The notes under the pieces are model-generated. The model was not told where the DNA came from. It saw nothing but the letters and a program-made list of their open reading frames with translations, and did no database searches. A stretch of DNA of 64,000 nucleotides from positions 1 through 64,000 of the forward strand of contig NZ_JAEQNC010000002.1 in NCBI RefSeq assembly GCF_016722925.1, read 5' to 3'. Numbering within the stretch: the first letter of the stretch is position 1; each line of letters starts with the position of its first letter. The position numbers were made by a program, and so were the translations under genes. The DNA is from Phytoamicus setariae. GTDB taxonomy: Bacteria > Pseudomonadota > Alphaproteobacteria > Rhizobiales > Rhizobiaceae. This document shows, piece after piece, positions 17,277 through 26,540 of the stretch.

Positions 17277-17999
17277 ATGCGCCACGATTCTGGTTCCGAG
17301 ATGGTCAATATGCAGAATGAATACCTTGAAGTCGTCGAAGACAAGCGTCTTTCTCGCGCAGAGATCGAGGCTTTGTCGCGCCATGGCAAGCCCTGCAGGC
17401 TGCTGCGCTGCGATCTCGCCGAACTCGATCTCTCGGGCCTGACGCTGACCGGGTGGGGGTTCGACAGTTGCACCTTGAAGCAGGCAGAGCTCATGGGGAC
17501 GAAATTGCAGGCGTCGGTCTGGGCCAGCTGCAGGGGTGGCTTTGCCGAATTCGTCGGCAGCGATTTGCGCGAGGCCGAAATTACCGGCTGCGATTTTAAC
17601 AATGGTAATTTTCGCGGAGCGAATCTGACCGCCGCGAAAGTTCTCCGCTGCAAGCTTACCGGCGCCAACCTCGCCGAAGTCAAGTCGCTCAATACGTCAT
17701 TCGAGGAGACGCTGTTTGCCGATGCCAGGCTGCCGAACTTCTCGTTTCGCAAAGTGGTTCTCAAGAAACTCGATTTCCAGATGGCGGACCTGCGCAACGG
17801 TGATTTCCGCCAGGCGGTTTTCGAGGAATGCAGCCTTCGTGATGCGAACCTTGCCGGCTGCCGTTTCGACGGCGCCGATCTGCGCGGCGCCGATCTTGGT
17901 GGTGTCAGGCTGTTCGATGCAAAGCAGTTCAAGGGAGCGACGATCTCGCGCGCCCAGGCGGGTCAGTTGCTCGCCGAGCTCGGCCTCAATGTGCAATAG
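17277..17999 (+). CDS. Pentapeptide-repeat protein
   Basis: A 240-residue protein built mainly of A(D/N)LxX-type pentapeptide repeats from about residue 45 to 220 (for example DLAELDLSGLTLTG, NFRGANLTAAKV, GADLRGADLGG), which fold as a right-handed quadrilateral beta helix. Relatives include Qnr and McbG proteins that mimic DNA and protect gyrase, and chromosomal proteins of unknown role. Length is close to Qnr proteins, but no activity can be claimed. Start uncertain: ATG at 17277, 17301 or 17310, none with a strong ribosome binding site. Two hairpins follow the gene. Confidence 0.8.
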   Translation: MRHDSGSEMVNMQNEYLEVVEDKRLSRAEIEALSRHGKPCRLLRCDLAELDLSGLTLTGWGFDSCTLKQAELMGTKLQASVWASCRGGFAEFVGSDLREAEITGCDFNNGNFRGANLTAAKVLRCKLTGANLAEVKSLNTSFEETLFADARLPNFSFRKVVLKKLDFQMADLRNGDFRQAVFEECSLRDANLAGCRFDGADLRGADLGGVRLFDAKQFKGATISRAQAGQLLAELGLNVQ

Positions 18000-18007
18000 T
18001 TTCGGGG

Positions 18008-18079
18008 TCGCGGCGCATGCCGCGATGCCGGTGATCGGTTTAGGGAGGCCCGGCAGGCCGGAGCGCAGCAGGCTCCGGC
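18008..18079 (+). terminator. Two hairpins downstream of the pentapeptide gene
   Basis: TCGCGGC/GCCGCGA (18008-18025, 4-base loop) and GCCGGAGC/GCTCCGGC (18057-18079, 7-base loop) follow the stop codon. The second is followed by GATGAGAAAATTT, a weak A/T tail. They probably end the pentapeptide transcript, but neither has a classical T-run. Confidence 0.45.
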
Positions 18080-18177
18080 GATGAGAAAATTTGAACGACC
18101 ATGTCGGATCGTGGAGACCTGGCTCGTCTTAACATCGACGCAGGCATGAGCCGCGCAGAAAAAGAGGAGAGATACAG

Positions 18178-19041
18178 ATGTTCCGCACCGCGCTGATTGC
18201 CGTGGCTCTACTGGTCGCAAACCCTGTTTTCGCCATGTCCGAACCAGTTGGGAAACGGGTCGAGGTCAACGGCATGCAAATGTACTACGAGGTTTCCGGC
18301 GAGGGCGATCCGCTGATCGTGCTGCACGGCGCCTACATGAACATCCCGTCGATGGGTGCGATTATCCCGAAGCTGGCCGAGACCCATAAGGTCTACGCGC
18401 TCGAACTGCAGGGCCATGGTCGTACCACGGATATAGACAGGCCGATTACATATCCCAACCTGGCTGATGACGTCGCAGCGTTCATGGATGCCGCAGGCGT
18501 CAAGAAAGCCGATGTTTTCGGCTATTCCATGGGAGCCGCAGCCGGATTGCAACTGGCCATCCGCCATCCCGAAAAGGTCAGCAAGCTCGTCGTAGCCTCG
18601 GTTTCCTACGATGCGGAGGGCTTGCAACCGGAGTTCAAGGCCTTCATCCCGCAGATGACAGTCGAGATGTTCGTCAGCATGCCGTTCGCACAGGACTATC
18701 GCAAGCTTGCCGCCAATCCCGATGGTTTCCCGGCCTTGGTAAAAAAGCTGATCGCGCTTGAGCATGAGCCGATGGCGTGGGGGACGGATGTCAAGGCGCT
18801 CAAGACCCCGGTGCTGATCATTACGGGCGATGCCGACGTGGCGACGCTGGAGCATTCGGTCAAACTGTTCCGGTTGCTCGGTGGAGGCGCAATGGGCGAC
18901 ATGGGCAAGCCGCTGCCTGCTTCGCGCCTGGCTGTCTTGCCGGCAACATCGCATACGGCGGTGATCAACCAGGTCGATTTGCTGGATGCCTTGATCGAGC
19001 CCTTCCTGAACGGGCAGGTGCCGAAGGGAATGTTCGAGTAG
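18178..19041 (+). CDS. Periplasmic alpha/beta-hydrolase
   Basis: A 287-residue alpha/beta-hydrolase with a signal peptide (residues 1-19, VANPVFA). The oxyanion segment is LHGAY (about 49-53), the nucleophile elbow is GYSMG with Ser117, a GDAD segment near residue 220 probably supplies the acid, and the terminal SHT supplies His. All triad elements are thus present. AAGAGGAGAG precedes the ATG. An esterase, lipase or haloperoxidase-like role is possible; the substrate is unknown. Monocistronic, convergent with cysA. Confidence 0.82.
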   Translation: MFRTALIAVALLVANPVFAMSEPVGKRVEVNGMQMYYEVSGEGDPLIVLHGAYMNIPSMGAIIPKLAETHKVYALELQGHGRTTDIDRPITYPNLADDVAAFMDAAGVKKADVFGYSMGAAAGLQLAIRHPEKVSKLVVASVSYDAEGLQPEFKAFIPQMTVEMFVSMPFAQDYRKLAANPDGFPALVKKLIALEHEPMAWGTDVKALKTPVLIITGDADVATLEHSVKLFRLLGGGAMGDMGKPLPASRLAVLPATSHTAVINQVDLLDALIEPFLNGQVPKGMFE

Positions 19042-19091
19042 GACGTGGCGCTATCAGCCGGTGCCCGACTTTGCATCGATACTGCGGCATA

Positions 19092-19118
19092 AGAACCCTC
19101 TCCCAGAGAGAGGGTTCT
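19092..19118. terminator. Hairpin between convergent hydrolase and cysA genes
   Basis: Perfect 11-base arms (AGAACCCTCTC and GAGAGGGTTCT) around a 5-base loop, placed 50 bases after the hydrolase stop and 24 bases after the cysA stop (on the other strand). It probably serves as a bidirectional terminator, though the T-run is short. Confidence 0.6.
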
Positions 19119-19141
19119 CGGTGCCAGTGCGCAACCTGACA

Positions 19142-20179
19142 TCAGGCGTTAGGAAACACCTTCCAGCGCGTCGGGCGGAAACGAAGCTCGGTGCCGCGCT
19201 CGGCCGATGAGTCCAGCGGCACCTCTATTTCCACATGATGCGGCGTTGCCGAGGTTCCGACGTCGACCTCAACAATCCTCGTACCCGCCAGACGCCGTGC
19301 TGCGGTCACCTTGCCGGATATGCCGGGGCCCTCCGATACCAGTGAGACATCGCTCGGGCGAAAGAAGATCTGGCCGGTGCCGTCGGTCGGATGCTGCAGG
19401 CCGATTGCTTCACCGCCGAACTGCACGTCGCCATGCGCCATGCTCACCGGCAGGTTTACGCTGTCGCCAATGAAGGAGAAAACGAATGGCGAATTCGGGC
19501 GATCGTAGACATCGTCCGAGGAGCCAATCTGCTCGATCCGTCCCTGGCTCATGACGACCACGCGGTCGGCGAGTTCAAGCGCCTCTTCCTGATCGTGGGT
19601 GACGAAGATCGTGGTATGGCCGGTGCGGTCGTGGAATTCGCGCAGCCATTTGCGCAGTTCCTTGCGCACTTTTGCGTCGAGCGCGCCGAACGGCTCGTCG
19701 AGCAGCAGCACGCGCGGCTCGATTGCCATGGCGCGGGCGAGCGCCACGCGCTGCCGCTGGCCGCCCGAGAGCTGGTTCGGATAGCGCTTTTCCAGGCCGG
19801 TCAACTGCACCATGTCGAGCAGTTCGAGCGCCCTGCGGCGGATCTCGACCTTCGGCGGTCGCGTCGATTTGGGGCGCACAGTCAGGCCGAAGGCAATGTT
19901 GTCCAGGATCGTCATGTGCCGGAACAGCGCATAATGCTGGAAGACGAAGCCGACATTGCGTTCTTGAACGGGCTTCCACGAGGCATCCTCGTTGCCGAAG
20001 AAGATGCGGCCTGTGGTGGGCCGCTCCAGTCCGGCGACCAGACGCAGCAAGGTCGTCTTGCCGGAGCCGGACGGGCCGAGAAGCGCGATCAGTTCGCCTG
20101 ATTTGATGCCGAGCGAAACTTCATGCAGCGCCGGGTAGCGGTCGAATTCCTTGCGGATTTTTTCGATGCGAATTTCCAT
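19142..20179 (-). CDS. cysA: Sulfate/thiosulfate ABC transporter ATP-binding protein
   Basis: A 345-residue ATPase of the sulfate importer. Walker A GPSGSGKTT (residues 35-43), signature LSGGQRQRVALARA, Walker B VLLLDEPFGALD, H-loop VTHDQEEALELAD, and a C-terminal TOBE-like regulatory region of about 110 residues (FRPSDVSLV). Length is standard for CysA. Last gene of the order sbp-cysT-cysW-cysA on the minus strand; 12 bases separate it from cysW. Works with the neighbouring CysT/CysW channel and Sbp to bring in sulfate. Confidence 0.92.
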   Translation of the reverse strand: MEIRIEKIRKEFDRYPALHEVSLGIKSGELIALLGPSGSGKTTLLRLVAGLERPTTGRIFFGNEDASWKPVQERNVGFVFQHYALFRHMTILDNIAFGLTVRPKSTRPPKVEIRRRALELLDMVQLTGLEKRYPNQLSGGQRQRVALARAMAIEPRVLLLDEPFGALDAKVRKELRKWLREFHDRTGHTTIFVTHDQEEALELADRVVVMSQGRIEQIGSSDDVYDRPNSPFVFSFIGDSVNLPVSMAHGDVQFGGEAIGLQHPTDGTGQIFFRPSDVSLVSEGPGISGKVTAARRLAGTRIVEVDVGTSATPHHVEIEVPLDSSAERGTELRFRPTRWKVFPNA

Positions 20180-20191
20180 GGGGTGAAAACC

Positions 20192-21079
20192 TTAATGTTT
20201 GTTCGAGCCGGCGATGCCGTGCGAATACCAGATTTCGAGCACGGTACGGACAACCAGCGTCAGAAGGGCGAGTAGGGCGAGAAGGGAAGCAACAGCAAAC
20301 GCGCCGGCGAGATTGTACTCGTTGTACAGGATCTCGACATGCAGCGGCATCGTCGTCGTCAGGCCGCGGATATGGCCGGAGACGACCGAAACCGCGCCGA
20401 ACTCGCCCATGGCGCGCGCATTGCAGAGCAGCACGCCGTAGAGCAGGCCCCATTTGATGTTGGGCAGCGTCACCCGGAAGAAGGTCTGCCAGCCGTTCGC
20501 GCCGAGTGTGATCGCCGCTTCCTCCTCGGCAGTGCCCTGTTCCTGCATCAGCGGGATCAGTTCACGCGCAACGAAAGGGAAGGTGACGAAGATCGTGGCA
20601 AGCACGATGCCGGGAACGGCAAACAGGATCTCGATGCCATGATGCTTCAGCCACGGCCCCAGCACGCTTTGCGCGCCGAACAGCAGCACATAGACCAGGC
20701 CGGAAATGACTGGCGATACGGAGAAGGGCAGGTCGATCAGCGTGATCAGGAACGCCTTGCCCTTGAAGTCGAACTTGGCGATAGCCCACGAGGCGGCAAG
20801 GCCGAAGACCAGGTTCAGCGGCACGGCGATTGCCGCGACGAGCAATGTCAGCCGGATTGCGGCAAGCGCATCCGGTTCCCTCAGGGCCGCGATATATTCG
20901 CCGGCACCGTTGCGGAACGCTTCCACCATCACCGATATCAGTGGCAGGATGATGATCAGCAGCAGATAGGCGAAGGCGGCGAAGATGAAGGCTGCCTTTG
21001 CCCAGAAGGGCTCGGTGGTTGCGGAACGCCATTTTTTCGGGGCGGTGTAGGATGGCGGCCGGGATTGGCGATCATGCAT
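20192..21079 (-). CDS. cysW: Sulfate ABC transporter permease CysW
   Basis: A 295-residue permease with six membrane segments after a short polar N terminus (to about residue 27). The conserved [21 protein letters not shown] region and the EAA loop ([16 protein letters not shown], about residues 185-200) identify CysW. It overlaps the cysT stop by eight bases, so translation is coupled. Forms the heterodimeric channel with CysT. Confidence 0.92.
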   Translation of the reverse strand: MHDRQSRPPSYTAPKKWRSATTEPFWAKAAFIFAAFAYLLLIIILPLISVMVEAFRNGAGEYIAALREPDALAAIRLTLLVAAIAVPLNLVFGLAASWAIAKFDFKGKAFLITLIDLPFSVSPVISGLVYVLLFGAQSVLGPWLKHHGIEILFAVPGIVLATIFVTFPFVARELIPLMQEQGTAEEEAAITLGANGWQTFFRVTLPNIKWGLLYGVLLCNARAMGEFGAVSVVSGHIRGLTTTMPLHVEILYNEYNLAGAFAVASLLALLALLTLVVRTVLEIWYSHGIAGSNKH

Positions 21080-21926
21080 TGGTGTATCTCCGCGTCCAGG
21101 CCTGAATGAGATTGATCACGAACAGCATCAGGAACGACACGGCCAGCATCACGGTCGCAATTGCCGTGGCGCCTGCATAGTTGAACTCTTCAAGGCGGAT
21201 GATGATCAGCAGCGGCGCGATTTCGGAAACATATGGAATGTTGCCGGCAATGAAGATGACCGAGCCGTATTCGCCGGCCGCACGAGCGAATGCGAGCGCA
21301 AAGCCGGTCAGGATCGCCGGCAGCAGGCTTGGCAGGATGACGCGGGAAATCGTCTGCAGGCGCGTGGCGCCCAGCGTGGCCGCAGCTTCCTCGACCTCCT
21401 TGTCAATCTCCTCGATGACGGGCTGCACCGTCCGCACGACGAAGGGCAGGCCGATGAAGATCAGGGCGACAATGATGCCGGCGGGCGTGAACGCGATCTT
21501 GATGCCGAACCAGTTGAAGATCTGTCCGACCCAGCCGTTCTTGGCGTAGAGGGCCGCGAGCGAGATGCCGGCAACGGCAGTGGGCAGTGCGAAGGGCAGA
21601 TCGACGATGGCATCAACGATGCGCTTGCCTGGAAAATTGTATCGTACCAGCACCCAGGCGACCGGCAGGCCGAACAGCACATTGATGATCGCGGCAATCA
21701 GCGCGCAACCGAAGGAAACTTTGAGCGCATTTTGGGTGCGCTCGTCGGCAAGCAGTTCGGCATAGCCGGAAAAGCCGATCGCTGCTGAATGCAGCACCAG
21801 CGCGGCGAGTGGAATCAGGATGATCAGCGTCAGCCAAGCGACAGTCACGCCAAAACTGAGCCCGAAGCCCGGTATGACGCTGTGCCTCCTGAAACCGATA
21901 CGCTCGGTCAGAGGTTGTTCGTACAT
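21072..21926 (-). CDS. cysT: Sulfate ABC transporter permease CysT (CysU)
   Basis: A 284-residue permease with six membrane segments. The [29 protein letters not shown] region and the EAA loop [16 protein letters not shown] are diagnostic of CysT/CysU. The gene is downstream of sbp on the same strand after a 140-base gap with a perfect hairpin, and overlaps cysW. This gap is much longer than the others in the operon and may set a lower expression level for the permeases. Confidence 0.92.
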   Translation of the reverse strand: MYEQPLTERIGFRRHSVIPGFGLSFGVTVAWLTLIILIPLAALVLHSAAIGFSGYAELLADERTQNALKVSFGCALIAAIINVLFGLPVAWVLVRYNFPGKRIVDAIVDLPFALPTAVAGISLAALYAKNGWVGQIFNWFGIKIAFTPAGIIVALIFIGLPFVVRTVQPVIEEIDKEVEEAAATLGATRLQTISRVILPSLLPAILTGFALAFARAAGEYGSVIFIAGNIPYVSEIAPLLIIIRLEEFNYAGATAIATVMLAVSFLMLFVINLIQAWTRRYTNA

Positions 21927-22011
21927 TAGGTATTCCCCGTTGAATTTGAGGCGGGAGAGCCGGCTTTGCCTGTGTCTCTCCTAACAGTTTTATTTTGTTG
22001 TTTTTCAAGCA

Positions 22012-22038
22012 GTCGCGCTGCCATTCGAGCAGCGCGAC
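22012..22038 (-). promoter_or_regulatory. Intercistronic hairpin between sbp and cysT
   Basis: Ten-base perfect arms (GTCGCGCTGC and GCAGCGCGAC) and a 7-base loop, about 28 bases after the sbp stop. On the transcribed (minus) strand it is followed by A-rich sequence, not T-rich, so it is not a classical terminator. It mirrors the dppA-dppB hairpin in position. Confidence 0.65.
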
Positions 22039-22066
22039 CCCTCCGTCTCAATTAGCGGATACTAAC

Positions 22067-23104
22067 TTACTTTGCTGGCTTGTAAATCTGGTCGAAGATG
22101 CCGCCGTCGCCGAAATGCTCCGGCTGAGCCTTCTTCCAGCCGCCGAACAGCGGATCGTCGATGGTGACGAGATTGATCTTCGGCAGTTCCGCGATGCCCT
22201 TGACCAGTTCGGGCGAGATCGGCCGGTAATGGTTCTTGGCTGCAATCGTCTGGCCTTCAGCAGTGTAGAGATACTGGAGGTAGGCTTCGGCGACTTTGCG
22301 CGTGCCCTTGGCGTCGACATTGCCGTCAACTACGGCAACGGACGGCTGGGCCAGGATCGAAAGGCTGGGGGTGACGATTTCAAACCCTTCGTCCTTGAAT
22401 TCGTCCTGGGCGAGATAGGCTTCATTTTCCCACGCAAGCAGAACGTCGCCGATTTCACGCTGGGCAAAAGAGGTCAGGGCACCGCGGGCGCCGCTGTCGA
22501 GAACCGGGGCACGCTTGTAGAGGTCGGCAATGTAGGCCTTCACCTTTTCCTGGTCGCCACCGAATTCCTTGTTGGCCCAGGCCCAGGCGGCCAGATAGTT
22601 CCAGCGGGCGCCGCCCGAGGTTTTCGGGTTCGGGGTCACGATTTGCACGTCATCCTTGACCAGGTCGCCCCAGTCCTTGATGCCTTTCGGATTGCCCTTG
22701 CGGACGAGGAAGACGATGGTGGAGGTGTAGGGGGCGGAATCATGCGGAAGACGCTTCTTCCAGTCTTCCGCGATCTTGCCGGTCTTCTTGGCGATGGCGT
22801 CGATATCGCCTTCGAGCGCCAGCGTCACCACATCGGCATCGAGCCCGTCGATGACGGCGCGCGCCTGTTTGCCGGAGCCGCCATGCGACTGCTCGACGCT
22901 CACGTCCTCACCGGCTTCCTGTTTGTAATGGGCGATGAACGCCGCATTGAATTCCTTGTAGAGCTCGCGCGTCGGGTCGTAGGAGACGTTGAGCAGCGTG
23001 GTCGCCGAATAGGCCGGCAGCACCGTGGTTACGGCGAGTGCGAGGCCGAGTGCCGCGCCGCCCAGGCTCTTCAGCGTGTTGCGTCGGTTGAGTACAGAAA
23101 CCAT
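22067..23104 (-). CDS. sbp: Sulfate-binding periplasmic protein
   Basis: A 345-residue periplasmic binding protein that captures sulfate (or thiosulfate). Signal peptide to about residue 33 ([13 protein letters not shown]). [16 protein letters not shown] is the family's opening signature, followed by [26 protein letters not shown] and [27 protein letters not shown] precedes the ATG. First gene of the sulfate transport operon; its promoter carries a palindrome over the -10/-35 region. Sbp and CysP are hard to tell apart; sulfate specificity is the default assumption. Confidence 0.9.
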   Translation of the reverse strand: MVSVLNRRNTLKSLGGAALGLALAVTTVLPAYSATTLLNVSYDPTRELYKEFNAAFIAHYKQEAGEDVSVEQSHGGSGKQARAVIDGLDADVVTLALEGDIDAIAKKTGKIAEDWKKRLPHDSAPYTSTIVFLVRKGNPKGIKDWGDLVKDDVQIVTPNPKTSGGARWNYLAAWAWANKEFGGDQEKVKAYIADLYKRAPVLDSGARGALTSFAQREIGDVLLAWENEAYLAQDEFKDEGFEIVTPSLSILAQPSVAVVDGNVDAKGTRKVAEAYLQYLYTAEGQTIAAKNHYRPISPELVKGIAELPKINLVTIDDPLFGGWKKAQPEHFGDGGIFDQIYKPAK

Positions 23105-23135
23105 TTGGTCACCCTCCAGTTTGGTTAGTGCTTAA

Positions 23136-23163
23136 ACTCTATCTGGTAGGTAGAGTATGTCAA
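23136..23163 (-). promoter_or_regulatory. sbp promoter with overlapping palindromic operator
   Basis: On the minus strand a -35 box TTGACA (23163-23158) and a -10 box TAGAGT (23141-23136) are separated by 16 bases. The segment 23136-23156 is a palindrome (ACTCTAtCT, 3-base centre, AGgTAGAGT) that covers the spacer and -10. The position suits repression of the sulfate transport operon. The candidate regulator is the Rrf2 protein at 23950-24393. The rest of the gap to 23421 shows nothing recognisable. Confidence 0.55.
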
Positions 23164-23421
23164 CAAACTAAACATAAAAAGCAAAACGGGTTCGTTTCGC
23201 GCCGGTTTTTTGGAACGCAAGACAGATCGCGCCCGAATTGGCTGGAATAAAGATGGCGGAAAAGTGGCAGGGCGGGGTACGAAATTTCGTGCTAGCCAGC
23301 CGTTTGAGCGGCGTGGAGTCCGAAATCCGGGTTGTTCGGGCCGTCAAAGCGGTGGGATTCGGACCAGTTGCCAGCCCGCAATTGTGTTGTCGCAGCGTCG
23401 TTGTCGCTCGGCAGGGCAGGG

Positions 23422-23940
23422 CTATTCGGCAAACAGTTTGCTAACCCACTTGCCGTCGACCACGCGCCCCAGTTCCGTGTCATTTTGGTCGACAATGAGA
23501 GCGATGCCGCCGTTCCGTTCACCTGAGGCAAGGCAATAGACGGCCATGGCGACGCTGATCTGGGCCTGCCTGTTGATCCTTGTCCAGCTACGCCAGGAGA
23601 CTTTGGCGACGACATCTGCGCCTTGCCTTGCAAGCGAGACCAAGGGCCCCGCCGACTGGGCGATTTCAAGCTCTATTGTCGCGCTCCGGCACGCGGCATT
23701 TGACGCTTGGCCCCTGGCAGCTTCTCGTGCGCTGGCCAGCCATGTGATGCCGCCGAAGATGCTTCCGAGGATCAGCGCCGTGATGATGGCCAGGACAGTC
23801 ATACGCCCGCCAGACAGCGTGCGTCTCTCTGGCTGATGGCCAGGAGGGTGGGTGTCGACGAATTTCGGAACGCTTTGCGCCTCAATCGTCCGCTGTTCAT
23901 AGGCAGTGGGGCGCTCGGGTATAAAGAACTTGTCGTCCAT
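23422..23940 (-). CDS. Single-pass membrane protein of unknown function
   Basis: A 172-residue protein with a cytoplasmic N terminus of about 45 residues, one membrane segment (about residues 47-69, MTVLAIITALILGSIFGGITWLA) and a C-terminal domain of about 100 residues with two Cys (ACRSATIE, AVYCLASGE). No family recognised. It starts nine bases after the stop of the Rrf2 regulator on the same strand, so it is probably cotranscribed with it. A role in sulfur metabolism is suggested only by position. Confidence 0.6.
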   Translation of the reverse strand: MDDKFFIPERPTAYEQRTIEAQSVPKFVDTHPPGHQPERRTLSGGRMTVLAIITALILGSIFGGITWLASAREAARGQASNAACRSATIELEIAQSAGPLVSLARQGADVVAKVSWRSWTRINRQAQISVAMAVYCLASGERNGGIALIVDQNDTELGRVVDGKWVSKLFAE

Positions 23941-23949
23941 TCCAGCCGG

Positions 23950-24393
23950 TTATCCAGCCAGCATCACGGTAAAGCGGTTCTTCTCGTTCAGCGTATCGGC
24001 AATGGTCGCCGAAAACAGCACTTCACGGGTGGCGTCGGCAACGCGGGCGAAGACGTGACGGATCTCGCATTCGGTTTCGTTGAGACAGTCGTCGCATTTG
24101 CGGTAGGCGGTCTGCGACAGGCAGGGCAGCGGCGCGATCGGCCCGTCGATCATCCTGAGCACCTCGCCGAAGGTGATTTCCTCTGCCGGTCTCAGCAGGA
24201 GATAGCCGCCGTCCTTGCCGCGTTTGGACATCACCAAGCCGCGATGCTTGAGGTCGAGCAGGATCTGTTCGAGAAATTTTTTCGGGATCTTCTGCTGGTC
24301 GGCGATCTCGGCAATCAGCATCGGCGACTTGTCGTTCGACCGCGCCAGCGCAGCGAGTGCGCGCAATGCATATTTTGCTTTCTGGGAGATCAT
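23950..24393 (-). CDS. Rrf2-family transcriptional regulator with four-cysteine cluster
   Basis: A 147-residue regulator of the Rrf2 family (IscR, NsrR, RirA, CymR). The winged helix covers residues 1-75 (ALRALAALA, IPKKFLEQILLDLKHRGLV, SKRGKDGGYLL). The effector region has Cys91, Cys100, Cys103 and Cys109. Cys91 and Cys109 plus one of the middle pair resemble the three iron-sulfur ligands of IscR/NsrR/RirA; a fourth Cys is extra. Divergent from cysH and between cysH and the sulfate transporter, so it is a strong candidate for the local sulfur or cysteine regulator. Iron-sulfur binding is inferred. Confidence 0.85.
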   Translation of the reverse strand: MISQKAKYALRALAALARSNDKSPMLIAEIADQQKIPKKFLEQILLDLKHRGLVMSKRGKDGGYLLLRPAEEITFGEVLRMIDGPIAPLPCLSQTAYRKCDDCLNETECEIRHVFARVADATREVLFSATIADTLNEKNRFTVMLAG

Positions 24394-24646
24394 ACCGGAC
24401 GCCTGGACAATTGATTCTATTGCACACGCATACGTTACCCTTCTTCTGGGTCAAACGCAGCGCCGCAAGCCTATCTGTCCCCGCATAATCAGGCAAAAAT
24501 TCGAGCCATGCAGCAGGTTTTTCGCTGAATCCGGAACCGGGAGTGATATTTGCTCTGCATTCATCCGGAAGGGAAAACCGTTTTCTGTCCCCGGCCGGCT
24601 CGACCTGCGATATTCCGGCCAATTGGAAATGCAGGACAATCCAAAA

Positions 24647-25396
24647 ATGACCATGATCAATCTTTCCACCGAGGCTCAGTCCCTGAACGAGCGGATGCAG
24701 GAACTGGATCTTGCGGGACGGCTTTCCCTGGCCGCCAGCCTTGGTGGGCGTGTCGTCTTCACCACCAGCCTTGGTATCGAGGATCAGGTGATCACCCATT
24801 TCATCGGTGAAAACCGGTTCGATATCGATGTCGTCACGCTCGAAACCGGCCGGCTCTTCCCTGAAACGGTGCAGCTTATCGCCGATACGGAAAGCCGCTA
24901 CGGTATGGAAATCCGCCGCTTCTTTCCGGAAAAAGCCGATATCGACGCCTATGCGGCCCAATATGGTTTGAATGGCTTTTACGACAGTGTCGAGGCGCGC
25001 CACGCCTGCTGCGGCGTCCGCAAGGTCAAGCCGCTGGCACGCGCACTTGCCGGCGCTTCGATCTGGGTTACCGGCCTGCGCCGTGGCCAATCCGGCAATC
25101 GCGCCGACACGCCATTTGCCGAGTATGATGGCGAACGCAATCTCATCAAGATCAACCCGCTCGCCGACTGGGACATGGAGAAGATCAACTGTCTCGTCGC
25201 CGACGAGGCTGTGCCGATCAACCCCCTGCACGCCCGTGGTTACCCGTCGATCGGCTGCGAGCCCTGCACCCGCGCCATCAAGCCGGGCGAGCCGGAACGC
25301 GCCGGCCGCTGGTGGTGGGAAAACGACGAAAAGCGCGAATGCGGCCTGCACGTGCCGGAGGCGGCCCTACCGTCGCTGGAATCGAGCGAACTTTGA
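24647..25396 (+). CDS. cysH: Adenylyl-sulfate (APS) reductase, thioredoxin-dependent
   Basis: A 249-residue cytosolic enzyme that reduces activated sulfate to sulfite. The four iron-sulfur cysteines of the APS-using subgroup are present: CC at 121-122 and CEPC at 204-207. The catalytic Cys is C232 in ECGLH. This marks it as an APS rather than PAPS reductase. The start is taken as ATG 24647; ATGs at 24629 and 24653 are alternatives. It is divergent from the Rrf2 gene and followed, after an intergenic repeat, by cysD and cysN. Confidence 0.9.
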   Translation: MTMINLSTEAQSLNERMQELDLAGRLSLAASLGGRVVFTTSLGIEDQVITHFIGENRFDIDVVTLETGRLFPETVQLIADTESRYGMEIRRFFPEKADIDAYAAQYGLNGFYDSVEARHACCGVRKVKPLARALAGASIWVTGLRRGQSGNRADTPFAEYDGERNLIKINPLADWDMEKINCLVADEAVPINPLHARGYPSIGCEPCTRAIKPGEPERAGRWWWENDEKRECGLHVPEAALPSLESSEL

Positions 25397-25409
25397 AATT
25401 CGTCGATTG

Positions 25410-25528
25410 ACCCTCACCCTAACCCTCTCCCCGCACTCGGGGAGAGGGGACGCTAGAAGCGCAGACCGTGCTACGCGTCCCTTCTCCCGTTTTAACGGGG
25501 AGAAGGTGCCGGCAGGCGGATGAGGGGC
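25410..25528. repeat. Intergenic palindromic repeat, copy 1 (cysH-cysD gap)
   Basis: Ends are CCCTCACCCTAACCCTCTCCCC on the left and GGAGAAGGTGCCGGCAGGC...ATGAGGGGC on the right. Inner arms CTCTCCCCG/CGGGGAGAGG and CTTCTCCCGTT/AACGGGGAGAAG fold into two stems. It fills most of the gap between cysH and cysD without an obvious terminator. A second copy with the same ends lies at 36241-36380. Confidence 0.8.
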
Positions 25529-25587
25529 AAATCTTGAAAGCTGGATAACGTAATTCCCGGGCATTTCCGGGAGATTGGAATAGTGAA

Positions 25588-26538
25588 ATGTCCCATTCTG
25601 AATTCGATGCCCACACGCGGGATGCCGCTGCGCGGCCGCCGCTCGATCCGCATCTGAAGGCGCTGGAGAACGAAGCCATCCACATCTTCCGCGAAGTGGC
25701 AGGTGAGTTCGAGCGTCCGGTGATGCTTTATTCGATCGGCAAGGATTCGTCGGTGCTGCTGCATCTGGCGCGCAAGGCGTTTTATCCCGGCCGCATCCCG
25801 TTTCCGCTGCTGCATGTCGACACCGGCTGGAAGTTCAAGGAAATGATCGCCTTCCGCGACAAGATGGTGGCAGACTACGATCTCGATCTGGTCGCCCACA
25901 CCAATCCGCGCGGTGCGATCGAGAACGTCACGCCCTTCACCCATGGCTCGGCACTCTATACCGACATCATGAAGACCGAGGCGCTCAAGCAGGCTCTTGA
26001 TGCCGGAAAATATGATGCGGCATTCGGCGGCGCCCGTCGTGACGAGGAAGCTTCGCGCGCCAAGGAGCGTATCTATTCGTTCCGCACGCCCGATCACAAA
26101 TGGGATCCGCGCAACCAGCGTCCGGAACTCTGGAATATCTATAACGGCCAGATCCGCCGCGGCGAGAGCGTGCGTGCGTTTCCGCTGTCGAACTGGACCG
26201 AAGTCGACATCTGGCGTTACATCCAGGCCGAAAACATTCCGATTGTCCCGCTTTACTTCGCCGCCAAACGCCCGGTCGTCGAACGCGATGGTATGATGAT
26301 CCTCGCGGAAGATCCGCGGCTGGAGTTGCAGCCCGGCGAAGTCAAGCGCGAGGAAGTCATTCGTTTCCGCACGCTCGGTTGCTTCCCTCTGACCGGCGCG
26401 ATCCGCTCCACCGCCACCACGCTCGATGAAATCATCGCCGAGCTCGAAACCGCCACTGTCTCCGAACGTCAGGGCCGTGCCATCGACCGCGACCAGGCCG
26501 GCTCGATGGAAAAGAAGAAGCGCGAAGGGTATTTCTGA
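25588..26538 (+). CDS. cysD: Sulfate adenylyltransferase subunit 2 (CysD)
   Basis: A 316-residue small subunit of ATP sulfurylase, which forms APS from sulfate and ATP using GTP energy from CysN. The PP-loop [18 protein letters not shown] (about residues 49-66) and the [20 protein letters not shown] block are diagnostic. The C-terminal KKKREGYF end is normal. The stop is two bases before the cysN start. It is cotranscribed with cysN and possibly with cysH. Confidence 0.94.
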   Translation: MSHSEFDAHTRDAAARPPLDPHLKALENEAIHIFREVAGEFERPVMLYSIGKDSSVLLHLARKAFYPGRIPFPLLHVDTGWKFKEMIAFRDKMVADYDLDLVAHTNPRGAIENVTPFTHGSALYTDIMKTEALKQALDAGKYDAAFGGARRDEEASRAKERIYSFRTPDHKWDPRNQRPELWNIYNGQIRRGESVRAFPLSNWTEVDIWRYIQAENIPIVPLYFAAKRPVVERDGMMILAEDPRLELQPGEVKREEVIRFRTLGCFPLTGAIRSTATTLDEIIAELETATVSERQGRAIDRDQAGSMEKKKREGYF

Positions 26539-26540
26539 TC

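Noticed and set aside
21995-23128. 377-codon plus-strand frame over sbp
   Set aside because: Opposite to a clearly recognised sulfate-binding protein, with low-complexity Gly/Arg/Leu-rich translation typical of a shadow frame.
24023-25351. 442-codon minus-strand frame covering the Rrf2 gene and cysH
   Set aside because: Overlaps two well-supported genes and shows no domain; a shadow frame.
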